From contig CAVSJA010000005.1 in NCBI GenBank assembly GCA_963728145.1, forward strand, positions 1 to 64,000: a stretch of DNA of 64,000 bases, written 5' to 3'. The notes under the pieces were generated by a model, which was not told where the DNA came from, ran no database searches, and was given only the letters and a program-made list of their open reading frames with translations. Positions 9,494-18,381 of the stretch are shown here, piece by piece. Source of the stretch: CAVSJA01 sp963728145 (lineage in GTDB: Bacteria > Bacteroidota > Bacteroidia > Chitinophagales > Chitinophagaceae). Position 1 is the stretch's first letter; each line of letters starts with the position of its first letter. Both the position numbers and the translations under genes were made by a program.

Positions 9494-9717
9494 CGAAGGA
9501 GAAATGTGACCACTCGCTGTTTTCTCCTGCACTCACTTACAAGTATGCACTCATCGACAAATTGCTATGAGTTCCATCCCGAAGCCTTGGGACGCGCCGA
9601 ACGGATCATGGATCAGCTATGGAATATAAGTTCGACTTTCTATATTTGCCCAGTTGGCTGGCTATGCCCTATCCTTAGGGGCATGCAAAATCAGCCTGAT
9701 TTCTATTTAAAGAGCTT

Positions 9718-10215
9718 ATGAGACTGACTCTAATAATTTTTACTGTACTTGGACTTTTCTTTTCATGCAACAGTAATGACACAAATAAAGTTTCAATTGA
9801 CAGCACTGCGAAAAAACTACAGCGAAAATTTCTTATTGAAGAACTAAAACGAATTCAAACAGTCTTTGCATCTAAAGACAAAGAAAAAATTGCAGACATT
9901 TTTCAGTTCCCTCTTTCCGACACAACTGTTGGCATTCACATTGACGACAGCACATTTAATTCATTATTCAAAAAAAACGGCGACAAAACGACTAGAGAAA
10001 TGTTCCTTCGTTTTTTTCCGCAGATTTCAGAGAGTCTTAAGATTGGCGAAATAAACCAGCTCTTTGAAAATATTAAGCTTGACAGCCTGGAACTAAAAGA
10101 CACTTTAAAATATGATGCTTATATCAAGACCGAACCATGTTACGATTTCTACGAAATCGCAGTTGAGCAAGACTTTCTAACACTCTCAACTGGTATGGCT
10201 GTCAACGATTATTAA
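9718..10215 (+). CDS. Small lipoprotein, cut short by an in-frame TAA
   Basis: 165 residues as read. The signal peptide ends in LGLFFSCNSN (lipobox, Cys ~17), followed by a helical, charged domain of unknown family. The frame continues in the same register after the TAA at 10213-10215 for 42 codons (SSSPAPEDDV ... LHLEKIHGAG) to a TGA at 10342-10344. That extension is protein-like (EFCETILWWVFRFDGKKL), so the ancestral product was about 208 residues. Either a nonsense mutation, a single-base substitution error, or stop readthrough; no indel is needed. Confidence 0.7.
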   Translation: MRLTLIIFTVLGLFFSCNSNDTNKVSIDSTAKKLQRKFLIEELKRIQTVFASKDKEKIADIFQFPLSDTTVGIHIDDSTFNSLFKKNGDKTTREMFLRFFPQISESLKIGEINQLFENIKLDSLELKDTLKYDAYIKTEPCYDFYEIAVEQDFLTLSTGMAVNDY

Positions 10216-10588
10216 AGTTCTTCTCCTGCGCCCGAAGACGATGTGCCGGAAAACTCAAGCGAATTTTGTGAAACTATTCTTTGGTGGGTTTTCAGGTTTG
10301 ACGGTAAGAAGTTGCATCTTGAGAAAATTCATGGGGCAGGGTGACGGCTACAAGCGTCTAACGGCGGTACAAAGTCAAGCCCATTGCCGTTAGCGGTTTT
10401 TTGAAATAAAATGGAAATTAGAGATAGAGACTGTCGCGGCAAAATAGTTGACTTAAGTATCATACATCTGGTGTACTATCTTTACTCCGCAACAGGTTGG
10501 GCTGAAGGATTACGACCGGCCGACTGACTTCGGTCGGGCAGAAAGTACTGCTACATCGCAAAGACTTGGCCGTTAACTGTAACTTTCA
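10216..10588. other. Intergenic: readthrough tail, hairpins, no complete gene
   Basis: Bases 10216-10344 are the in-frame continuation of the preceding lipoprotein. A hairpin at 10358-10393 and a smaller GC-rich stem (CCGAC/GTCGG around 10520-10537) follow. The rest is A/T-rich sequence with a TATCTTTA box at 10477-10484 that could serve as a -7 element for the next gene, though no TTG lies at the right spacing. Confidence 0.6.
10356..10396 (+). other. Hairpin with attC-like core sequences, or a terminator
   Basis: CTAACGGC (10358-10365) pairs with GCCGTTAG (10386-10393) over eight bases with about 20 bases between. The left end reads GTCTAAC (RYYYAAC) and the right end GTTAGCG, close to the GTTRRRY of integron cassette sites. 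It begins 12 bases after the restored stop of the lipoprotein frame. It is followed by a T6 run, so a plain terminator is the simpler reading. It is shorter than usual attC sites, and no integrase is in view. Confidence 0.35.
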
Positions 10589-11155
10589 ATGAAAAAACTT
10601 TTAATTGTATTAATTGTTATTGCGGGACTTTTCTTTGTTTACAAATATTGGACAAGCGACCGTAATGAACGTCGACTTAGAAATAAGTTGAATAACTGTC
10701 TTGATAGTAAATTAAAGACACTTGAGTCTTCGGCAACTTATCAAACTGCATTCAAGGCTGCTAACGATTTCTATCAGACACAGAAGGATACTTTACAACC
10801 ATTTGCTGAAATCAAAGTCCCTGTAGAACGAGTTTTTGACAAATACGTATTTTTTAGTCGTGACTCATCTATGTGCATCCTGATGCTTTTAGAAAAATAC
10901 CCGGAAGACTTTCACAGTGGCTATCTGCGCATACTTCAAGGTGACTTGCAAGGTCAATGGAAATTCTCAGTAGGAATGCACATGTCCTTTCCAAATGAAG
11001 ACATTAAATCACTTTTCCCTGAAGAGTTCGACGCCGGTGTTAGACATTATACTTTTGATATGCTTTCAAAAAGAGGAAGAATCGCAGTTATTAATCACGG
11101 TGACAATACGAAAGGTTGCAATTTTGATGAAGACTGGTGGTTTGAAAACAATTAA
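10589..11155 (+). CDS. Small membrane-anchored protein of unknown function
   Basis: 188 residues with one N-terminal TM/signal-anchor helix (LLIVLIVIAGLFFVYKYW, about 3-20) and a soluble, probably periplasmic domain rich in charged and aromatic residues, ending in CNFDEDWWFENN. I do not recognise the family. Composition is AT-rich like the flanking accessory genes. The bases after the stop read GCCGCTAACAAC, similar to the half-site seen at 10356. Confidence 0.6.
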   Translation: MKKLLIVLIVIAGLFFVYKYWTSDRNERRLRNKLNNCLDSKLKTLESSATYQTAFKAANDFYQTQKDTLQPFAEIKVPVERVFDKYVFFSRDSSMCILMLLEKYPEDFHSGYLRILQGDLQGQWKFSVGMHMSFPNEDIKSLFPEEFDAGVRHYTFDMLSKRGRIAVINHGDNTKGCNFDEDWWFENN

Positions 11156-11188
11156 AGTGTGCCGCTAACAACTAATTCAACCTATAAA

Positions 11189-11989
11189 ATGAAGAGTATG
11201 CGACTAAAAAACTATTGCCTCTCCATTCTTTTACTAACGGTGTTCTCTCTCCCTTCTTTCGCCACCTGGTCAATCATCGTCGTCGACCCTAAAACAAAAA
11301 TGATAGGAATAGCGGGAGCCTCCTGTACACCCAGCGTTTATGGCATTGGAGCTATCATGCCTGGCAAAGGCGCGATTGTTGTTCAGGCCAATGGTAATGC
11401 CTTTGCAAAATTGCAAGGGTTCAGAATGATCATGGATGGCGCAACCGCTTCGGCTATACTCGAAAAACTCCGTAGTCCGGAGTTCGATCCTGAACATCAA
11501 CAATACGCTATCATCAGCATGGATGATCCAAGCCATCCCTTAACCTACACTGGTACAAAAACTATTTCATATGCAAGCACATTGACAGGAAATGGGATAA
11601 CGGTGCAAGGTAATATGTTGACCAATCCGGATGAAGTACAAAAGATTTTCGATGCGGTATTGAAAGCGCAGAAGGATTCGCTGCCTCTACAGGATATCCT
11701 GATGATTGCATTGGAAGCCGGTTCAAATGCAGGCGGCGACAAACGCTGCGGCGAACGAAAAGCAGCAAGCGCTTTTCTAACCGTTTCCAAACCCGAGGAT
11801 ATTGATAAGCACTGGCTCAACCTGGTTGTTTTGGGTGATGATGGCCGTACTCATGCTGTTGAGGCGCTACGTAAAAAATTTGATGATTGGAAAGTCAAAG
11901 AGAAAACTGATGGCAATACTCCAATCGCAAACAACAAAAACAAATGGGAGTACATTCTACCTAACACAATAAAAAAGATATCTAAATAG
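11189..11989 (+). CDS. DUF1028 family (putative Ntn-hydrolase), secreted
   Basis: About 266 residues from ATG 11189 (a second ATG at 11198 gives the better signal peptide MRLKNYCLSILLLTVFSLPSFA). The GTG at 11159 lies in intergenic sequence and is rejected. After cleavage the domain begins TWSIIVVDPKTKMIGIAGAS and continues with GIGAIMPGKGAIVVQANGNAF and EAGSNAGGDKRCGERKAASAF, the DUF1028 pattern. DUF1028 is grouped with Ntn hydrolases; substrate unknown. A decayed copy of its leader lies at 14738-14800. Confidence 0.85.
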   Translation: MKSMRLKNYCLSILLLTVFSLPSFATWSIIVVDPKTKMIGIAGASCTPSVYGIGAIMPGKGAIVVQANGNAFAKLQGFRMIMDGATASAILEKLRSPEFDPEHQQYAIISMDDPSHPLTYTGTKTISYASTLTGNGITVQGNMLTNPDEVQKIFDAVLKAQKDSLPLQDILMIALEAGSNAGGDKRCGERKAASAFLTVSKPEDIDKHWLNLVVLGDDGRTHAVEALRKKFDDWKVKEKTDGNTPIANNKNKWEYILPNTIKKISK

Positions 11990-12088
11990 CCATACTGAAC
12001 TCTAAACACTTAATTACAAAGAAAGATAGGATCTCTCTCAAATAAAGAAATAACTCAATAATCCTTTTACATTGGTTATATTCATATA

Positions 12089-13534
12089 ATGAGATTATAT
12101 ATTACAATCTCTCTTGTTCTTTTAATTAATGTTTGTTTTGGACAAATAACGAATCTGAGATCAGGAGTATGGAATGACCCCACCGTTTGGAGCAACAACA
12201 GCATTCCAACAAATGCAACGCATATTATTTTAAGCTACGATATCCAGGTAAACATAAATGCTGCCTGCAAATCTTTAAACACAAACGGGCACCAGGTTAC
12301 AGTTAATGCTGGCATGAACCTGTTTATATCGGGAGTTGCTGCACCGGTTGCTGGCTTTACATATACCGGTTCTTCTGTAGTTCCCACCACCCTCTCATTT
12401 ACGAATACGTCTACCTTTGCAACAAGTTATTTGTGGGATTTTGGTGACCCTGCAAGCGGGGCCAATAATACTTCAACTGCTGTTAATCCAACACATTTCT
12501 ATCAAACTCTTGCCCCTTACCTGACAAACACTATTGTAAAATTGACGGCCACTGGACCCGGAGGCACAGCTATGGATTCCGCCTATATAGGCCTGTCCTG
12601 CGTGCCGCAAATTGTGGAAGTAGGCCCTACCATTGATACCCCAACAACCTGGGATCAATGTCATATTTATCACTGCAGAAGTTTTGTCTCAGTAAATTCA
12701 ACCCTTACGATTGAAGGCGCAACCGTAACTTTTGATTTGCAGAAAGGAATGATAGTTGGTACTAATGGAAAAATTATCTCTCGAAATGCAGTTTTTACTT
12801 CTTCTGCAGCTTCCAAGCAATATGGCGATTGGGCCTTCATTTCTTTGGGTACCAGTTCCGGCAACAGTATTACTGGTGGTGCGATACAATATGCCGGCTA
12901 TGCGTCGCTTAATCAGGAACGGGCATTAAACATGGGTTCAGGAGCAAATAACACTGTAAGCAATGTAATTTTTGAATATAACGCAGGTACGCTTAACCAG
13001 CTTACTGCCACATTAGATATGTCCAGGTGTCCAACGAGTTCCGTTGCAACTGGCAACTTGTTTTTTTCCAACCACGGGCACCCGGTTCTTATAGGTATAG
13101 CCACTAACTTTGATAACAGCAATGAATTCAGTTTCAATCAAAACAATGCTATTTATGTTGATTGTGTGCATATTGACCAGGCTCCTGCCATTACCTGGTC
13201 CAATAAACGGGTGCCTTATGTACTGGGTGGCTGGAGCAGTAACTCCTGGTCATTTGATCCCGGAAAGATTTTAATCCTGGGCGACAGCGTTGTGATAAAA
13301 TTTGCCCGTTACACAACACCCGGGTTTTCGATTTTCATACCCAATGGCACTTCTCAAATTCAAAACTATAATGGATTGGGAGTGGTATTTACTACTTATA
13401 CTGATGACAGTTTTTTAGGAGACTCCAATGGAGATGGTAATTCCACGGTAGGAACTCCGGGTTATTGGGAAGGAATTCAAACAACGGGACCTATATGGTA
13501 TAGCTGGCCGAATATGTTCTTTGCAGCGCATTGA
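12089..13534 (+). CDS. Secreted protein with PKD-like domain and beta-helix
   Basis: 481 residues. Signal peptide about 1-18 (ending NVCFG), then a G8-like opening (ITNLRSGVWNDPTVWSNNSIP, often found at the start of Bacteroidota secreted proteins). A PKD-type segment with YLWDFGDPASG follows at about 110-160, and then a right-handed beta-helix-like region with N/S/T-rich turns. It ends at ...MFFAAH with no type IX sorting domain, so the export end point is unclear. No catalytic residues are obvious. Confidence 0.65.
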   Translation: MRLYITISLVLLINVCFGQITNLRSGVWNDPTVWSNNSIPTNATHIILSYDIQVNINAACKSLNTNGHQVTVNAGMNLFISGVAAPVAGFTYTGSSVVPTTLSFTNTSTFATSYLWDFGDPASGANNTSTAVNPTHFYQTLAPYLTNTIVKLTATGPGGTAMDSAYIGLSCVPQIVEVGPTIDTPTTWDQCHIYHCRSFVSVNSTLTIEGATVTFDLQKGMIVGTNGKIISRNAVFTSSAASKQYGDWAFISLGTSSGNSITGGAIQYAGYASLNQERALNMGSGANNTVSNVIFEYNAGTLNQLTATLDMSRCPTSSVATGNLFFSNHGHPVLIGIATNFDNSNEFSFNQNNAIYVDCVHIDQAPAITWSNKRVPYVLGGWSSNSWSFDPGKILILGDSVVIKFARYTTPGFSIFIPNGTSQIQNYNGLGVVFTTYTDDSFLGDSNGDGNSTVGTPGYWEGIQTTGPIWYSWPNMFFAAH

Positions 13535-13753
13535 TCTTTTTTGGGGCATTCATATTTTGAAATGCAATTTCCATATCCACTTCGGAGAATTTGAAAAAAA
13601 TAGCACGAACGCATTCTTCTGGAATTAATTCTTTACAAAATCCGAAATTGCGGGCGATAGCTTATACATTCGTGGTAACTGCAAGCCGATAGCGAAGATT
13701 ACAACCATTATATCTTCAGGTGACGAACCTTAAACAAAATCAAAACTAACAAT
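13535..13753 (-). other. Intergenic with a possible minus-strand gene remnant
   Basis: Over roughly 13540-13660 the minus strand reads a protein-like stretch (NFGFCKELIPEECVRAIFF then KFSEVDMEIAFQNMNAP) without a start or matching flanks. It may be the remains of an older gene. Nothing else is clear; the start region of the next gene follows. Confidence 0.3.
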
Positions 13754-14662
13754 ATGAACAACTCAAACGATTCTGCTACCATACTCGTAGCTGGTGCCAC
13801 AGGTTATTTGGGCAGTGAAATTTGCCGTCAATTAATTTCTAAAAATAAAAATGTGAGAGGACTGGTGCGTACAACGTCAGATCCTAATAAAGTAGCTCAT
13901 TTAAAGGAGCTGGGTGTTGAAATCGTTGAAGGAGATTTGAAAAATAAAAGTTCTTTGGAGACTGCATTGCAAGGGGTATCGGCAGTTATTTCAACAGTGT
14001 CTTCTACTTTGTCAAGGCAGGAAGGTGATTCCATTCAAACTGTAGATGATGAAGGGCAAACTAATCTTGTTGATGCTGCTATAAACGCAGGCGTTAAGCA
14101 TTTTATATATGTTTCGTTTTGTGAAATTGGTGAATGTCCACTACAATCCGCTAAACGAAAGGTGGAAAAACGACTTGTTGAAAGTGGTATGAATTATACC
14201 ATTTTACAACCAACCTATTTTATGGAAGTTTGGCTAAGTCCAATGTTGGGGTTTGATTATCCTAATGCCAAAGCCACCATTTTTGGCGAAGGAAAGAAAA
14301 AGATTTCCTGGATAGCAATAAAAGATGTGGCATCATTTGCTGTAGCCTCTGTAGACAATCCTGCAGCTAAGGATCGTAAAATTGAATTGGGTGGACCTGA
14401 AGCATTAAGTCCACTTGACGTAGTTAATATTTTTGAGACAACACAAGGAAGAAAATTTGATCTTCAATTTGTGCCGGAAGAAGCGCTAAAAGCACAAAGA
14501 GAAGCAGCGCAGGATCCATTGAGCGCATCATTTGCTACATTGACATTGGGAGTGACGAATGGAAGTGAAATTAATATGAAAAGCACCCTTAATGATTTTC
14601 CGATTCGACTGACATCTGTGAATGAATATGCGACTGCTGATCATGCCGCGGAATTAGTTTAA
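13754..14662 (+). CDS. NmrA-like / atypical SDR NAD(P)-binding protein
   Basis: 302 residues. The N-terminal Rossmann motif ILVAGATGYLGSEICRQL (GxxGxxG, about 10-27) is followed by the typical second-strand region GVEIVEGDLKNKSSL and AVISTVSS. The C-terminal half contains PTYFMEVWLSP and an IAIKDVASFAVASVDNP segment, as in NmrA-type proteins. Such proteins are NAD(P)H-dependent reductases or redox sensors. The lack of an active-site YxxxK favours NmrA/atypical SDR. Monocistronic, followed by a GC-rich hairpin. Confidence 0.88.
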   Translation: MNNSNDSATILVAGATGYLGSEICRQLISKNKNVRGLVRTTSDPNKVAHLKELGVEIVEGDLKNKSSLETALQGVSAVISTVSSTLSRQEGDSIQTVDDEGQTNLVDAAINAGVKHFIYVSFCEIGECPLQSAKRKVEKRLVESGMNYTILQPTYFMEVWLSPMLGFDYPNAKATIFGEGKKKISWIAIKDVASFAVASVDNPAAKDRKIELGGPEALSPLDVVNIFETTQGRKFDLQFVPEEALKAQREAAQDPLSASFATLTLGVTNGSEINMKSTLNDFPIRLTSVNEYATADHAAELV

Positions 14663-14688
14663 CCTCATTTGAAATACTATTAACTTAC

Positions 14689-14726
14689 TGGGCCGGCGGC
14701 GGGTGATAAACTTAGCTGCCGGCCCA
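14689..14726 (+). terminator. GC-rich hairpin after the NmrA-like gene
   Basis: TGGGCCGGC (14689-14697) and GCCGGCCCA (14718-14726) form a perfect 9-bp stem with a 20-base loop. No T-run follows directly, so Rho-independent action is uncertain. A TATCTTTA box at 14732-14739 follows and could be a -7 element. Confidence 0.5.
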
Positions 14727-14737
14727 ATTAGTATCTT

Positions 14738-14800
14738 TAATTCAACCAATAAAGTAAAGAGTATGCGACTAAAGAATCTTTGTTTCTCTATTCTTTTACT
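14738..14800 (+). repeat. Decayed duplicate of the DUF1028 gene leader and signal-peptide start
   Basis: Ungapped alignment with 11173-11235 gives 53 of 63 identical bases by hand count, including TTCAACC, GAGTATGCGACTAAA and ATTCTTTTACT. The copy can still encode MRLKNLCFSILLL before a stop, matching the DUF1028 signal peptide. The rest of the gene is gone; the next gene starts 20 bp downstream. Confidence 0.8.
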
Positions 14801-14819
14801 CAAACAAAATAGCCTATAA

Positions 14820-15608
14820 ATGACAACAAAGAAAAAAATCAAAAGAGTTCTCTACTCGCTGCTTATTGCCATTTTGCTGTTCATTATAAGTATAGCAACG
14901 ATAATTTTATACCCACAACCCCTGTTCTCTAATAAAATAGCGTACAAACAATTCAAAGTCTATTCAAACGAAAAGATTGGCGATGAAATCAAACCGATTT
15001 TGGACAGTGCAATTTCACTTGTTGAAAAATCGGAATTATATGACTCAACTTATAAACTGGATATTTTTTTCGCCTACAATACTTTTTTCAACAAGGTAGA
15101 TGACAAAGTGTTTGGTGTGGGATCTAGCGCAAGGGCGATCGACAACAATTTAGTTTTTAAAGTGAAAGTTGATATAAACAAGAATCTCGTTTATGCTACG
15201 TTTCACAAGCCTTGTGAACCTGGTTTTGCTTATTTAATAGCTCATGAAATGATCCATTGTCTTCAAACGCATAAGTATGGAATTCTTAAATTTAATCCGT
15301 TCAGACATCCGGAAATGTGGAAGCTGGACGGTTATCCGGAATACGTTGCATGGCTAAAGTCTTCTGATCCAAATTACAGCCTAAAGAAGGATATAAAAAG
15401 ATTCATCGAACTTAAAAGTAAGCAAACAGACATATGGATTTCAGTGGAAGAGGGAGGCTGCGAAACGCCAGACTATTATTACAAAGGAAGGTTAATGACT
15501 GAATACCTGATTAGCGTTAGACAATTGACATACGACCAGATCCTGAAGGATAAACGTTCGGAAGAAGAAATCTATGAAGAGATGGTAGGATGGGCGAACA
15601 AGTTGTAA
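14820..15608 (+). CDS. Membrane-anchored protein with an HExxH motif, unknown family
   Basis: 262 residues. One N-terminal TM helix (LLIAILLFIISIATIILY, about 15-33) is followed by an extracytoplasmic domain with FAYLIAHEMIHCLQTHKYG (HExxH about 143-147) and a conserved-looking WKLDGYPEYVAW after it, where the glutamate could be the third ligand as in gluzincins. This suggests a small zinc peptidase-like fold, but I cannot assign a family. It follows the leader remnant at 14738-14800 and is convergent with the serine hydrolase gene. Confidence 0.65.
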   Translation: MTTKKKIKRVLYSLLIAILLFIISIATIILYPQPLFSNKIAYKQFKVYSNEKIGDEIKPILDSAISLVEKSELYDSTYKLDIFFAYNTFFNKVDDKVFGVGSSARAIDNNLVFKVKVDINKNLVYATFHKPCEPGFAYLIAHEMIHCLQTHKYGILKFNPFRHPEMWKLDGYPEYVAWLKSSDPNYSLKKDIKRFIELKSKQTDIWISVEEGGCETPDYYYKGRLMTEYLISVRQLTYDQILKDKRSEEEIYEEMVGWANKL

Positions 15609-15610
15609 AA

Positions 15611-16720
15611 TCAATTGCTGGTCAGTTTGCTGAGTATCTCATTAATGTAAAGTTTTGCGCCAGCTAAAGCAAAAGATTTCAAAAATTCCTTTGCATAAGG
15701 AGAAACCCAAATATCACCATTGCCAAGTGGATAGGGAGCACTTAGCATGTCACTATTCGCCATAAGTACAAAAGATAATTTTTTTTCAGGTACTCTTATA
15801 ATCAGAGATGACATACCTATCCAATATCCATAGTGCCATGTTATTTTTATTCCTTCTCTTTGCTGAATAAACCAACCTAATCCATACGGAAGGGTCTTTC
15901 CATCATTGGAAATCATAGGTGAGAATACTTTTGCTTTTAAATCGTCTGTCAATAATACATCTCCATCGAAAGCTGCTGCAAATTTTAGCATATCGTCTAT
16001 ATTGGAAATCAAACCTGCTGCTGTACTGAATCCTTTCGGGTAGTCAACGGTTTGGGTACTATTTGAACCATATCCCTGGGCGGTATTCTGGTTTAACCTT
16101 ATCGTATCAATCCCATCAAGTGCGGCTAACCGCATATCACTGGGGGCTGTATTGTGTAAACCGATAGGCCGGATTATTCTTTCAGCTGCCAATTGATGAA
16201 AAGTTCCACCCGTAGCAGATTGTATCACGGTTGACAGCAAAGCGTATCTGTCACCATTATACTTATAATGACTGCCTGGTATACCTTCAGAGGTATGGGT
16301 CAATAAGTGTATTACACGGACAGTGCCATTTTCTGTCAAATTGATTCCATAATTGGCAACCGGAGCATTAAGGTCAATTTTATTTTCAGCTACGAGTTGT
16401 ATAATAACAGTTGAAGCAAATGTTTTGGTAAGAGAAGCAAGATGAAATATTGTGGCGTTTGTAACTGGCTTTTGTTGTGCAGTATTTTCATAACCGTAGC
16501 CTTTGATCCAAATTACCTGTCCTTCCCTTACAATACCAGCTACCATACCGGGAATGTTGGACTGTTTTCGCAGGTTATCCAATCTTGTTTCGAAATCTGC
16601 AATGTTGACAGCGGAAACCGGGTCGGGTAGGGATTGCTTTTTGCATGTTATAAATCCTGTGAATACTACCAGGATGGCCGTTGCGATTAATACATTCTTT
16701 GAATAATAAATTGGTAGCAT
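15611..16720 (-). CDS. Serine hydrolase, class C beta-lactamase family
   Basis: 369 residues with a signal peptide or lipobox (LVVFTGFITCKK, Cys ~26). The catalytic SxxK is FHLASLTKTFAS (~92-103). The second motif is YKYNGDRYALL (Y-x-N/S type), and the third HYGYWIGMSS takes the K/HxG place. Family members are DD-peptidases, esterases or beta-lactamases; the substrate is unknown. Convergent with the HExxH gene with only 2 bp between the stops. Confidence 0.88.
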   Translation of the reverse strand: MLPIYYSKNVLIATAILVVFTGFITCKKQSLPDPVSAVNIADFETRLDNLRKQSNIPGMVAGIVREGQVIWIKGYGYENTAQQKPVTNATIFHLASLTKTFASTVIIQLVAENKIDLNAPVANYGINLTENGTVRVIHLLTHTSEGIPGSHYKYNGDRYALLSTVIQSATGGTFHQLAAERIIRPIGLHNTAPSDMRLAALDGIDTIRLNQNTAQGYGSNSTQTVDYPKGFSTAAGLISNIDDMLKFAAAFDGDVLLTDDLKAKVFSPMISNDGKTLPYGLGWFIQQREGIKITWHYGYWIGMSSLIIRVPEKKLSFVLMANSDMLSAPYPLGNGDIWVSPYAKEFLKSFALAGAKLYINEILSKLTSN

Positions 16721-16944
16721 AAAAAATGAACGTCGGAGTAGATTTTACAGGTAAAAGCTAATCTTATTAAACCGGATAAAGTGATTATCCCGCGCAAATT
16801 GGCAACTTTAACAGATAGGCGAGGAGGATTGGAAAGTTATTTCAATGAGATTCATTGTGCTAAACAGTTTGGTCGCTGCATCTGGTGACTTCAAGCCCGC
16901 CTGCCGGGACGTTTGAATCTGGCCCCGCGAACTAAGGCATTATT

Positions 16945-18357
16945 TTACAATTCTGCCTTGAGCCATGCGGCAATTTCTTTTAAAACATCAGTAGATATTG
17001 TTTCTTCTAAAGCACCATATTCCTGAACGGTACAGGTTTTGCATTTCTGAAATAAATGGTTCAACCCCTCATATTCTTTGATTCGGTAACTTTTAGACTT
17101 ACTTTTCTTTAAGGCAGCCTCAATGCCTGCTAAATTTGATTTTGCAAAGATCTGGGCATCTTTACTCCCATTTATAGCCAGGACCTTACAAGTAAGTTTT
17201 TCAATAAATTGTTGCGGTTCATAATTCAAAAAGTATTGAAACCAGGGCGAACCCATTGCTTCCACAATTTTGTCAATAAATAATGACTTGTTATCGTCGT
17301 TAATAATACCGGTAGTAGCAATAACTATATTTTTTGGTGTTTTTTGAAGCCAGCTTTCTACCTCAGCTGTTGCTTTGATTTTAAGCGCTTCCTTGTCAGG
17401 GCTATTTTTAATTAAATGAAGGATGGCAGAAAATAAATCCATGTAACTGCTAACATACTCCTTCGACAATCCCCTTGAAGTATAAAAGGCTTCATTTTGT
17501 TCTATCAAAACTTCAGTTCCGTTTTTACCCGGCGCTGCTAATAATACGATGGCAGAAATGTCTTTCCTTTTTGCTGCTAATATGGGAGCAATCATGCCAC
17601 CTTCACTATGTCCTATCAAACCCAGCCTTTTTTTATCAATTTCTTTTCTACTCATTAAATAATCCAGGCCGCTATTAACGTCATTAGCGAAATCAAGTGT
17701 ACTTGATGAGGTCACATCTCCGGTAGTTTGTCCTACGCCTCTGTCATCCACTCTAAGCACTGCAAAACCATTTTTTGTCAGGTGATCTGCTATCACTGCA
17801 AATGGTTTATGACCTGAAATTTCTTCATCCCTGTTCTGTTGTCCACTGCCTGTTATTAATACAACAGCAGGGAAAGGCCCTTCTCCAAAAGGCATGGTAA
17901 TGGTGGCTCCGTATTGTATAGAGCCATTGTTATTGCTATAAATAACATCTTCACTTTTATAAGAAAATGGTGGCAAAGGTGTTTGAGGTTTATGTATAAC
18001 GGGCAGCTTTTCTATCTTATTAAGTTGTAAAGCAGTAGTAATACCTTGTTTCCAATTACCAGTAATCGTAGTTTCATTTGTAAGTTTACCGGAATAGCTT
18101 CCCTGAAACTCTTTTACGTTAATTGTCAAACTATCGTCCTTGACTATAACATCATTGGTCACTATTCCCGTAATTCCCTGGTCAAGTAAATCCATAGTTG
18201 CAGTAAAGTTTTTGCTTTCATCTTGTTTTAAAGTAAAAACTACTCTTAGATCCATCCCTATATTTACTTTTCCTTGCCAAATTCCTACAAAAGCATTTTG
18301 ACTGAATGCAGAAACGGTTGTCATGGCAAAAACCATAAACAGAATATTCTTTTTCAT
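16945..18357 (-). CDS. Secreted alpha/beta hydrolase
   Basis: 470 residues. Signal peptide about 1-19 (ending VSAFSQ). A lipocalin-like or beta-rich N-terminal domain (~20-110, GIWQGKVNIGMDLRVVFTL) is followed by an alpha/beta hydrolase fold with the oxyanion region ITGSGQQNRDEE, the nucleophile elbow LGLIGHSEGGMIAP and a late NHLFQ histidine. This arrangement is common in Bacteroidota/Firmicutes periplasmic hydrolases of S9/AXE type. Substrate unknown. Same strand as the SdpI/SdpR pair, 24 bp downstream of the restored sdpI stop. Confidence 0.87.
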   Translation of the reverse strand: MKKNILFMVFAMTTVSAFSQNAFVGIWQGKVNIGMDLRVVFTLKQDESKNFTATMDLLDQGITGIVTNDVIVKDDSLTINVKEFQGSYSGKLTNETTITGNWKQGITTALQLNKIEKLPVIHKPQTPLPPFSYKSEDVIYSNNNGSIQYGATITMPFGEGPFPAVVLITGSGQQNRDEEISGHKPFAVIADHLTKNGFAVLRVDDRGVGQTTGDVTSSSTLDFANDVNSGLDYLMSRKEIDKKRLGLIGHSEGGMIAPILAAKRKDISAIVLLAAPGKNGTEVLIEQNEAFYTSRGLSKEYVSSYMDLFSAILHLIKNSPDKEALKIKATAEVESWLQKTPKNIVIATTGIINDDNKSLFIDKIVEAMGSPWFQYFLNYEPQQFIEKLTCKVLAINGSKDAQIFAKSNLAGIEAALKKSKSKSYRIKEYEGLNHLFQKCKTCTVQEYGALEETISTDVLKEIAAWLKAEL

Positions 18358-18381
18358 ATAAATAGGTTTAAGATTGAAAAA

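Noticed and set aside
9506..9721. 71-residue open frame upstream of the small lipoprotein
   Set aside because: No recognisable protein pattern, odd composition, and it overlaps the likely promoter region (TATATTTG at 9641-9648). I see no other feature in 9494-9717.
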